Shown: one piece after another, positions 1 to 5,755 of the stretch
How positions within the stretch are numbered: position 1 is the stretch's first letter
Layout of the letters: every line of letters starts with the position of its first letter
Assembly: GCA_003696125.1 (NCBI GenBank)
Contig: RFHZ01000401.1
Coordinates: 1-7,404, forward strand
From: Nitrospinota bacterium
GTDB lineage: Bacteria; Tectomicrobia; Entotheonellia; J063
Direction of reading: 5' to 3'
Length of the DNA: 7,404 nucleotides
Position numbers and translations under genes: made by a program
The notes under the pieces: model-generated
What the model was told of the DNA's origin: nothing
Databases searched by the model: none
Seen by the model: only the letters and a program-made list of their open reading frames with translations

Positions 1-975
1 GGAGAGGGCAAGCGGGTTGGGAGGCAGGGCCGCAGCCAGTTGCAGGCTGGCGTACAGTCCCACTGCCGATCCCCAGACATGTGGGTAATAAGTCACCCCC
101 CAGGTAGAAGCCAGGGTGGCGATCTTCATCGCTTCGCTGAACCCGCCACAGGCACAGATATCGGGTTGCACGATATCCACGGCCCGTTGGCTGAGCAATT
201 CCCGGAATCCGTACCGCGTGTACTCTGCCTCCCCTCCGGCAACCGGGATGCTGAGTGCCTGCTTGACCTGCAGGTAGCCGGCAATGTCTTCGGGAACCAC
301 CGGTTCTTCAAACCAGTAAATGTGATAGGGCTCCATCAGGCGACCGAGTCGAATGGCCTGGGTGGCATCATAGGCATGGTTGGCATCTACCATCAGGGAG
401 CGCTCTTCTCCGATCGCTTTCCGCACCGCCTGCACGTTACGAAGATCCTCCTGCAGGCCGAAGCCGATCTTGAGCTTCATGGCACGAAACCCTTCTGCCA
501 CGTATCCCTGGGCTTCTTCCACCAGGGCTGCCTGGTGGTCAGGCACATCACGACGATAGAGACCGGTGGCATAGGCCTGCACTCTGGTGCGAAACGGTCC
601 CCCGAGCAGCTTGTAGATCGGCAGACCCAGGGCTTTGCCTTTGAGATCCCACAGGGCGATGTCCACCGCGGAGAGGGCGGTAATCGACATCCCCTTCCTC
701 CCATAGTCGCGCAAGGCGTTGTAGAGCTCTTCCCAGAGCACCTGCGTATCCAGGGGGTCTCGCCCCAGCAGGCGGGGCCTGTACAGCTCTTCCACAATGG
801 GACGGCTCCCGGCCGGTGGCCCGTACGCCTCACCGATGCCGCTGATGCCTTCATCCGAGACGATTTCGACCAGCATGGCGGTCCGGGTATGAAACCAGGC
901 CTGTGAATAAGAGAAGGCTTCCTGATCGGAAAGGGTGGCCTGCAGGACATAGGTCTTTACCTCGGCGATTTTCAT
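1..975 (-). CDS. Mandelate racemase / muconate lactonizing enzyme family protein (enolase superfamily), C-terminus cut by window edge
   Basis: My translation gives 325 codons from the ATG at 975 to the left edge with no stop. About 40-60 C-terminal residues of a usual 360-380 aa protein should lie outside. Residues 1 to ~115 form the N-terminal capping domain and the rest is the (beta/alpha)8 barrel. The catalytic set is complete: KxK at Lys167/Lys169, metal ligands Asp197 (in DAN), Glu223 (WFEEP) and Glu249 (GGE), and the Asp272 (QPD)/His299 (PHVWG) dyad. Each lies exactly two positions after its equivalent in mandelate racemase (K164/K166, D195, E221, E247, D270, H297). This argues for the MR subgroup, which abstracts a proton alpha to a carboxylate to racemise, epimerise or dehydrate hydroxy or sugar acids. 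The substrate cannot be read. GAGGAG eight bases upstream favours the ATG at 975 over an in-frame ATG at 981. It is probably co-transcribed with the glycosyltransferase 36 bp upstream. Confidence 0.93.
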   Translation of the reverse strand, partial: MKIAEVKTYVLQATLSDQEAFSYSQAWFHTRTAMLVEIVSDEGISGIGEAYGPPAGSRPIVEELYRPRLLGRDPLDTQVLWEELYNALRDYGRKGMSITALSAVDIALWDLKGKALGLPIYKLLGGPFRTRVQAYATGLYRRDVPDHQAALVEEAQGYVAEGFRAMKLKIGFGLQEDLRNVQAVRKAIGEERSLMVDANHAYDATQAIRLGRLMEPYHIYWFEEPVVPEDIAGYLQVKQALSIPVAGGEAEYTRYGFRELLSQRAVDIVQPDICACGGFSEAMKIATLASTWGVTYYPHVWGSAVGLYASLQLAAALPPNPLALS

Positions 976-1011
976 GAGCATTTCTCCTCTTTTTTGACCC
1001 ACCTGGCTGCT

Positions 1012-2019
1012 TCAGGCGGTGCAGACAAAGTCAACGACTTCCCGAAAACCCATGTGAACCAGGCATTCCCGGATCTCACTACGCGCTTTCTCTCCTGCCA
1101 CCGCAACCACGATCGGATGGCGCGGCACATGGACGAGTTCTGCCGGCCAGATGACCGGGGCATCGTGGATCCGTTTTCCCACCCGGCCTGGATGGAGTTC
1201 CACAATATAGGAAGGGATTTTTCCATGGGACAGGAGGGCACGGCGTAGCGCTTTGCCGGTGGCCCCGTATCCCCAGAGGATGTACCTGTCGGTGGTGGCA
1301 AGAAAGGAGGAGGCGAGAAAAGCCGCTTTGCAGGCGGTAAACCGCTCCAGGGCATAGCTGGCCCCGGTGCGCGACAGCCTATGTGGATGATCGCGCCAGC
1401 TCAGCAGTCGATAAGGAACCACACCGATCTGGTAGCCGTGGATCAGGAGGCGCAACACCAGATCGTAGTCCTCTGGCCAGCCGCAATCCCGGTACCCCAT
1501 CTGGAGGAGTATGGGGCGGCGGATCATCAGGGTAGGATGGGCGATCGGGCACTCCACAAAGGCCTCGGCCCTGACCTGCCAGGAGGTGTGGATGCTGTTG
1601 AGCCAGCGTTCATACCGGCGTAATCCCTCCAGTAAACGATGGCGGGGAAAGAGGCGGACATGACATCCGGCCGCAGCCAGGGCCGGGTGAGACTCCAGGT
1701 AGCGGATCTGGAGTGCCAGTCGATGACGGTGCATCAGGTCATCGGCATCCATGCGGGCGATAAACGTGCCGCGACAGTGAGGGAGTCCCAACTGCAGGGC
1801 GGCAACCAGGCCTCGATGCGGCATGGAAAGCACCAGGAAGCGGGAGTCCTGTCCGGCAAAACGGCGGGCGCAGGCCAGCGATCCGTCTGAGGAACCGTCA
1901 TCCACGATGATACACTCCCAGCGAGACTCGCTTTGCCTCTGCACGCTTTGCAGGCAGGCAGAGAGTGTCTTTTCTGCATTGAAGACCGGCAGCAAGATCG
2001 AAACCAGAGGGAAAGTCAT
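1012..2019 (-). CDS. Family 2 glycosyltransferase with a C-terminal Rossmann-like domain
   Basis: A 335-aa protein, predicted cytosolic with no clear membrane segment. Residues ~4-230 form a GT-A fold of family GT2. It opens with VSILLPVFNAE, has the nucleotide-binding VDDGSSDGS at 39-47, the metal-binding DADD (DXD motif) at 91-94, and PEDYDLVLR at 182-190, which supplies the presumed catalytic acid/base. Such enzymes move a sugar from a nucleotide-sugar donor to a polysaccharide, lipid or protein acceptor. Donor and acceptor are unknown here. Residues ~245-335 are extra: YILWGYGATGKALRRALL followed by IVELHPGRVGKRI looks like a glycine-rich beta-alpha-beta nucleotide-binding unit. The start has only a weak Shine-Dalgarno (AGGGG, 12 bases upstream). 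The gene lies 83 bp downstream of the transposase gene and 36 bp upstream of the enolase-superfamily gene, same strand. Confidence 0.9.
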   Translation of the reverse strand: MTFPLVSILLPVFNAEKTLSACLQSVQRQSESRWECIIVDDGSSDGSLACARRFAGQDSRFLVLSMPHRGLVAALQLGLPHCRGTFIARMDADDLMHRHRLALQIRYLESHPALAAAGCHVRLFPRHRLLEGLRRYERWLNSIHTSWQVRAEAFVECPIAHPTLMIRRPILLQMGYRDCGWPEDYDLVLRLLIHGYQIGVVPYRLLSWRDHPHRLSRTGASYALERFTACKAAFLASSFLATTDRYILWGYGATGKALRRALLSHGKIPSYIVELHPGRVGKRIHDAPVIWPAELVHVPRHPIVVAVAGEKARSEIRECLVHMGFREVVDFVCTA

Positions 2020-2102
2020 ACGCTATCAGCACCCCTGTCTACCCGTTTTGGCGTCGTGGTGATGAAACCGGGTGCCGGGAGTAGAGGGGGAGTTTGCTTC
2101 CG
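2020..2102. other. Short spacer between transposase and glycosyltransferase genes, with an imperfect inverted repeat
   Basis: No gene fits here. ACCCGTTTT at 2041-2049 can pair with AAACCGGGT at 2065-2073, eight of nine positions, around a 15-base loop. No T-run follows on either strand, so it is a poor terminator candidate. It lies just beyond the 3' end of the transposase gene, where RAYT-type elements often leave palindromic DNA, but nothing in the sequence proves that origin. I see no convincing promoter for the glycosyltransferase gene. Confidence 0.3.
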
Positions 2103-2684
2103 TTATTCGCGGGTGCGTACCCGGTCGATTCCCTTTTCATGCGTTTCCCTGATCCGTTCCGGGTGATTCTCGTCCTCTTCCCAACGTGCGGGATTGCCGG
2201 CAATGTATTCACGGATTCGGTCCAGCCAGACCTCGTCCCGAATGACGTGTTCGTAGTAGTTCCGTTGCCAGACATGCGCACCAGGCGTGCCACGCGTTTC
2301 GTTGATCCGTTTGGTAACGGCGGATTTGAACGAACCAACAATCGCCCCGATTGAATGGGGTTTGGGACCACGGGGTTTACTGGGTAGGGGCGACGCATGC
2401 GTCGCCCCTACGTTGTCCACAATCACAATGATGCCATGTACATGGTTGGGCATAATGATGAATTCGTCCAATGTCGTACGTGGAAAATGGTCGGGAATGG
2501 CCAACCAACACGCCCGTACGATATCCCCGTATTCGTTCAACCGCATTCTCCCGTCCATAACCTGACCAAATAGACATACCCGATCCTGGGTACAGATGGT
2601 GACGAAATACGCCCCGGGCCGGGAATAGTCGTATTCTGGCAAACGAACCGAGCGTCGGTAAGGCTTTTCGGGGTTATAGGTCAC
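2103..2684 (-). CDS. REP-associated tyrosine transposase (RAYT, Y1/HUH superfamily, IS200-like)
   Basis: A 193-aa single-strand DNA transposase or endonuclease of the Y1_Tnp family. Hallmarks are YDYSRPGAYFVTICTQ near the N-terminus, the HUH metal site IIMPNHVHGI (His81, His83), GSFKSAVTKRIN at 117-128, and WQRNYYEHVIRDE, with the catalytic tyrosine Tyr143 or Tyr144. The family ending REYIAGNPARW is also present. RAYTs are usually single-copy domesticated transposases that act on dispersed palindromic REP sequences. I chose GTG at 2684 because GGAGG (2692-2696) lies seven bases upstream and family members typically begin MTYNPEK. An in-frame ATG at 2768 would add 28 unrelated residues and lacks a site of this quality. 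Residues 93-100 (GATHASPL) are encoded by a perfect DNA palindrome. The frame is intact with no sign of decay. No inverted terminal repeats are visible. Confidence 0.92.
   Translation of the reverse strand: MTYNPEKPYRRSVRLPEYDYSRPGAYFVTICTQDRVCLFGQVMDGRMRLNEYGDIVRACWLAIPDHFPRTTLDEFIIMPNHVHGIIVIVDNVGATHASPLPSKPRGPKPHSIGAIVGSFKSAVTKRINETRGTPGAHVWQRNYYEHVIRDEVWLDRIREYIAGNPARWEEDENHPERIRETHEKGIDRVRTRE
2384..2411. repeat. Perfect 28-bp palindrome inside the RAYT coding sequence (REP-like)
   Basis: The half-site GTAGGGGCGACGCA (2384-2397) is followed with no spacer by its exact reverse complement (2398-2411). The next pair outward, 2383/2412, does not match. On the minus strand it is read in frame as V-G-A-T-H-A-S-P-L between the HUH motif and the catalytic tyrosine. 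The pattern (GTAGGGGCG arms around a short core) resembles dispersed REP-type palindromes of many genomes. I saw no second copy in this window. Confidence 0.85.
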
Positions 2685-2886
2685 GTGATTCCCTCCCCTA
2701 AGGATCTTATCCAGCAACCCCGCTGCCTCCTTCTCCACCGCCAGCAGGTCGGCAACGAAGATGTCCATGACGTGCCCTTGCTTGACGGGATTGCCGGCCT
2801 ATATCAGCGGCGCAGAGCCGGGGTGAGCATCTGCTGGATACACGGGTTAAGGCTACGGCAGTCCCATATGAGCTCTTTTCGGGGAT

Positions 2887-2916
2887 AGCATACCATGAAA
2901 CGCGCTACGGAATCAA
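2887..2916 (-). promoter_or_regulatory. Candidate sigma70-type promoter reading toward the transposase
   Basis: On the minus strand TTGATT (2916-2911) and TATGCT (2892-2887) are 18 bases apart. Both resemble housekeeping -35 and -10 boxes. Transcription would begin near 2880 and could serve the transposase and possibly the genes after it. Such matches occur by chance, so this is tentative. Confidence 0.25.
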
Positions 2917-2942
2917 CCAGATAGGCGACGGGCCGAATTTCA

Positions 2943-2971
2943 TTGCCTTTCTCCGCTAAAAGCTTTATCAT
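2943..2971 (+). promoter_or_regulatory. Candidate sigma70-type promoter of the nfeD-floA operon
   Basis: TTGCCT (2943-2948) and TATCAT (2966-2971) are separated by 17 bases, with an expected start near 2978, about 34 bases before the nfeD ATG. Position and spacing suit the operon. The -35 and -10 boxes each deviate from consensus. Confidence 0.35.
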
Positions 2972-3011
2972 GAAGACACGAATATATGGTCTCGACAGGG
3001 AGGAAAGCGCT

Positions 3012-4469
3012 ATGCTCCACCCCTCTACTCCCGCAACATGGCTTAGAAGTGTCTTACGACCCCTGGCTACCCCGGCCAGGAGAGGACATCTTCTCCTCTG
3101 CCTCTGCACCGCGATCATCACCATCGCCCTCCTCTTCTCCTGGCAGGCAAGTCAGGCCCAGCGACCACAAGTCTTTCTCCTTTCCGTATCCGGAACGATC
3201 GATCTCGGCCTGGCCCCCTATACCAGCCGGGTACTCCACGAAGCAGAGCGCCAGGGTGCTGCTGCCGTGATCCTGCACATCAACACACCGGGAGGACGGG
3301 TCGATGCAGCCATCCAGATGCGGGATGCGCTCCTCGATGCCGGGGTAGAAACGATAGCCTTTATTGACAAAGAAGCCTATTCGGCCGGGGCACTCATCGC
3401 CCTGGCGGCCAAACAGATCTATATGACCGGTGGGGCGGTCATCGGGGCTGCCACCCCGGTAGACCAGAGCGGGCAAAAGGCAGGAGAGAAGTACGTATCG
3501 GCCATCCGCAAGCTCTTCCGGGCCACGGCGGAACGGAACGGGAGACCCCCAGAGGTGGCCGAGGCCATGGTTGATGAAGACGTGGCTATACCCGGGCTGG
3601 TAGAAAAGGGAAAACTCCTGACCCTGACCACACAGGAAGCGCTGAAGTGGAAGGTGGCAGACGGCCAGATCGACACGCTGGAGGCGTTGTTAGAGCACCT
3701 CAACCTCTCTTCCGCTGCCCTCATCCGCACCCAGCCCAACTGGGCAGAGTCGCTGGTACGGGCCCTGACCAACCCGCTGATCTCCTCCCTCCTCCTCTCC
3801 CTCGGCATGCTGGCCCTCCTGGCCGAGCTCCTCTCTCCCGGCTTTGGAGTAGCCGGGGGAATCGGGATCGCCAGCCTGGCCCTCTTCTTCGGCAGCCACT
3901 ACCTGGTGGGACTGGCCGGTTGGGAAGAGCTCCTCCTGATCGGGGCAGGACTGATCCTTTTATCCATAGAAATCCTGGTTATTCCCGGCTTTGGCGTGGC
4001 CGGAATCCTGGGGATTTTTGCCCTGGGGGCCGGGGCCTTCCTCAGCTTTCTCGGGAAGTACCCGGTGCCTGAAGACCTCTGGCAGGCGGGCCTGTCTCTC
4101 CTGACCTCTCTGATCCTGGTGGTGATCGGGGCCGTGGTCATGGTTTCCCTGCTCCCGGTCACCCCGATCTGGTCGCGACTGAGCCTGAGGGCCAGGCTGG
4201 AGAGCCGGCGACCACGAGAGAGGCTGGTAAAGGAAGAAGAGACCCTTCCCTCACCACACGAAGGGCAGAAACCTCCCCTGGACTCCTGGCTGGGGGCCAA
4301 AGGGATAACCACTACGCCGCTACGTCCTTCCGGTATCGGTCTCTTCCAGGAAGAACGTCTCGATATCATCTCAGAAGGAGAGTACATCCCGCCGCATACA
4401 CCGGTAACGGTGATCCGTGTAGAAGGGAACCGGCTGGTGGTGCGACCAGAGGAGCAGCAACCAACCTAG
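3012..4469 (+). CDS. nfeD: NfeD1b-type membrane-bound serine protease (ClpP class)
   Basis: A 485-aa protein, full length for long-form NfeD. The start is the ATG at 3012, with GGAGG eight bases upstream. In-frame TTG at 2943 and ATG at 2970 lack such a site. ARRGH followed by a hydrophobic run (~27-44) and SQA-Q make a signal sequence. Residues ~52-240 are a ClpP-like protease domain with HINTPGGRV, the nucleophile Ser124 in AYSAGALIAL, and Lys167 in AIRKLF as the likely partner. The 43-residue spacing is close to Ser97/Lys138 of archaeal PH1510. About five membrane segments follow (~254-381), and the C-terminal ~427-485 is the small beta-barrel (OB-fold) NfeD domain. Family members partner with SPFH proteins and cleave hydrophobic membrane-protein segments. 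floA starts 15 bp downstream, supporting one operon and a joint role in membrane protein quality control. The exact substrate is unknown. Confidence 0.95.
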   Translation: MLHPSTPATWLRSVLRPLATPARRGHLLLCLCTAIITIALLFSWQASQAQRPQVFLLSVSGTIDLGLAPYTSRVLHEAERQGAAAVILHINTPGGRVDAAIQMRDALLDAGVETIAFIDKEAYSAGALIALAAKQIYMTGGAVIGAATPVDQSGQKAGEKYVSAIRKLFRATAERNGRPPEVAEAMVDEDVAIPGLVEKGKLLTLTTQEALKWKVADGQIDTLEALLEHLNLSSAALIRTQPNWAESLVRALTNPLISSLLLSLGMLALLAELLSPGFGVAGGIGIASLALFFGSHYLVGLAGWEELLLIGAGLILLSIEILVIPGFGVAGILGIFALGAGAFLSFLGKYPVPEDLWQAGLSLLTSLILVVIGAVVMVSLLPVTPIWSRLSLRARLESRRPRERLVKEEETLPSPHEGQKPPLDSWLGAKGITTTPLRPSGIGLFQEERLDIISEGEYIPPHTPVTVIRVEGNRLVVRPEEQQPT

Positions 4470-4484
4470 GAAAAGGAGGGGAAC

Positions 4485-5474
4485 ATGGAACTGACAGGGG
4501 CAATCATTATACTGATACTGATAGTTTTAGGCGTGGGCATATCCTTCTTCCTCTACTTCATCCCGATCGGCTTGTGGATCAGCGCCTTCTTTTCCGGGGT
4601 ATCGGTCAGCCTCTTCACCCTGATCGGGATGCGGCTGCGCAAGGTGAATCCCCATGCGGTGATTCGTCCTCTGATCAGCGCGACCAAGGCCGGACTCGAT
4701 CTGGAGGTCGACAAGCTGGAGGCGCATTACCTGGCCGGTGGGAATGTCCAGCAGGTGGTCAATGCCCTGATCTCTGCGGATAAGGCGGATATCGATCTCT
4801 CCTTCCAGCGCGCGACGGCCATCGACCTGGCCGGCCGGGACGTGCTGGAGGCGGTCAAGGTGAGTGTCAACCCCAAGGTGATCGAGACCCCCAAGGTGGC
4901 TGCTGTGGCCAAGGACGGGATCCAGATCATTGCCCAGGCCCGGGTAACCGTGCGGGCCAACATCGAACGACTGGTAGGAGGCGCCGGGGAGGAGACGATT
5001 TTGGCCCGGGTCGGGGAAGGGATCGTCTCTACCATCGGCTCGTCCCAAACCCATACCATGGTCCTGGAAAATCCGGATAATATCTCCAAGACCGTTCTCT
5101 CCAAAGGTCTGGATTCTGGTACCGCCTTTGAGATCCTCTCCATCGATATCGCCGATGTCGATGTGGGAAAGAATATCGGGGCGCAACTGCAGATCGACCA
5201 AGCAGAGGCGGATAAGCAGATCGCCCAGGCCAAAGCGGAGGAACGTCGAGCCATGGCGGTGGCCTTAGAGCAAGAGATGAGGGCGCGTGTGCAGGAGATG
5301 CGGGCCAAACTGGTCGAGGCCGAAGCGCAGATCCCTCAGGCCATTGCTGAAGCGTTTCGCCAGGGGAATATCGGGGTGCGAGACTACTATGACCTCCGCA
5401 ACGTGCAGGCCGATACCCGGATGCGGGAATCGCTGGCTCGCGGAGGTGAAGAGAGCGGAGAGGAGGAAACCTAA
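4485..5474 (+). CDS. floA: Flotillin-like protein FloA (SPFH family)
   Basis: A 329-aa protein, the usual FloA size. The N-terminal hydrophobic stretches ~5-26 and ~28-49 form the membrane anchor, probably a re-entrant hairpin. The SPFH-like region (~50-230) includes [19 protein letters not shown]. An alanine/glutamate-rich coiled coil (~238-285) precedes the family-typical tail [15 protein letters not shown] with DYYDL and ADT near 300-311. FloA oligomerises and scaffolds functional membrane microdomains that affect membrane fluidity and the assembly of membrane complexes. GGAGG lies five bases upstream of the ATG. Fifteen bp separate it from nfeD, and its stop codon abuts the next gene's start, so the three are almost certainly co-transcribed. 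The acidic tail (GEESGEEET) encodes the purine-rich stretch that doubles as the next gene's Shine-Dalgarno. Confidence 0.97.
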   Translation: MELTGAIIILILIVLGVGISFFLYFIPIGLWISAFFSGVSVSLFTLIGMRLRKVNPHAVIRPLISATKAGLDLEVDKLEAHYLAGGNVQQVVNALISADKADIDLSFQRATAIDLAGRDVLEAVKVSVNPKVIETPKVAAVAKDGIQIIAQARVTVRANIERLVGGAGEETILARVGEGIVSTIGSSQTHTMVLENPDNISKTVLSKGLDSGTAFEILSIDIADVDVGKNIGAQLQIDQAEADKQIAQAKAEERRAMAVALEQEMRARVQEMRAKLVEAEAQIPQAIAEAFRQGNIGVRDYYDLRNVQADTRMRESLARGGEESGEEET

Positions 5475-5633
5475 ATGATGGATCCTTTTGAAAGGCGGAG
5501 ACGCGTCGAAAAGAGAGGAAAACGTTCCCATCTACGCAGGTTTTTGCGGTCTCGCGCCATCCTGCGACAGGGGATCCTGCTGGCAGAAGTGCTGGCGCCA
5601 CCGGTAGCGAAACGGCGTCGCTCACCCAGGTGA
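5475..5633 (+). CDS. Small basic protein of the nfeD-floA operon (52 aa, unknown function)
   Basis: A 52-aa reading frame starting on the base after the floA stop. GGAGG (5462-5466, inside floA) lies eight bases upstream of the ATG at 5475, an ideal arrangement implying translational coupling. A second ATG follows directly at 5478. The protein has 18 Arg/Lys and only 4 acidic residues. Residues 7-31 are an arginine-rich, probably helical stretch. ILRQGILLAEVLAPPVA (29-45) is moderately hydrophobic, followed by the basic tail KRRRSPR. It has no signal peptide and no full membrane span. I do not recognise a family. Its place matches yqfB in the B. subtilis yqeZ-yqfA-yqfB operon, though YqfB is longer and I claim no homology. 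It could bind the membrane face, FloA's acidic tail, or nucleic acid. The spacing and composition make chance unlikely, but conservation is untested. Confidence 0.7.
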   Translation: MMDPFERRRRVEKRGKRSHLRRFLRSRAILRQGILLAEVLAPPVAKRRRSPR

Positions 5634-5755
5634 CTTTTCGTCCACGTCATGGCGATTCCGTATCACCCAGGAGTCTTTGTTGGCGTGGAAGAGTTTGTGG
5701 ATGCAGAGAAGATGTGTTGAGCAGAAAGATATGCTGCGCAGAAGGAGGAACATGC
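5634..5755 (+). other. Spacer between the small gene and the ABC exporter gene
   Basis: 122 bp without a supported gene. A 23-codon frame at 5649-5720 has no Shine-Dalgarno. I see no strong terminator hairpin and no clear promoter. Read-through from the nfeD-floA operon into the exporter gene is therefore possible but unproven. The exporter's GGAGG lies at 5744-5748. Confidence 0.4.

Larger units (their letters stand above)
2685..3011. other. Divergent intergenic region between transposase and nfeD operon
   Basis: About 327 bp with no gene I can support. It holds the transposase Shine-Dalgarno, candidate promoters in both directions (listed separately) and the nfeD leader. On the minus strand 2804-2971 is open for 55 codons from an ATG without a Shine-Dalgarno. 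The peptide is unfamiliar and the frame overlaps the promoter region, so I do not call it a gene. The in-frame upstream extension of the transposase (2685-2768) may be a remnant of older sequence. Confidence 0.5.

Noticed and set aside
40-906. Long plus-strand open frame of 288 codons
   Set aside because: It lies wholly antisense to the mandelate-racemase-type gene, whose motifs are unambiguous. Open antisense frames are expected in GC-rich genes.
2041-2073. Inverted repeat as a rho-independent terminator after the transposase
   Set aside because: One mismatch, a 15-base loop and no T-run on either strand. It is kept only as an imperfect repeat in the spacer entry.
2896-2930. TGAAAC at 2896-2901, a possible sigma W -35 box upstream of nfeD, as in the B. 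subtilis yqeZ operon
   Set aside because: No CGTA-type -10 element is found 16-17 bases downstream, so the envelope-stress promoter is not supported.
2943-3011. Longer NfeD starting at TTG 2943 or ATG 2970
   Set aside because: Neither has a ribosome binding site. The ATG at 3012 has GGAGG at ideal spacing and gives a standard signal sequence. The longer forms overlap the likely promoter.
4527-5201. Long minus-strand open frame opposite floA
   Set aside because: Its repetitive Asp/Arg/Gly composition mirrors floA codon bias. It has no recognisable motif and no ribosome binding site.
5649-5720. 23-codon frame between the small basic gene and the ABC exporter
   Set aside because: No Shine-Dalgarno before the ATG and too short to support without conservation data.
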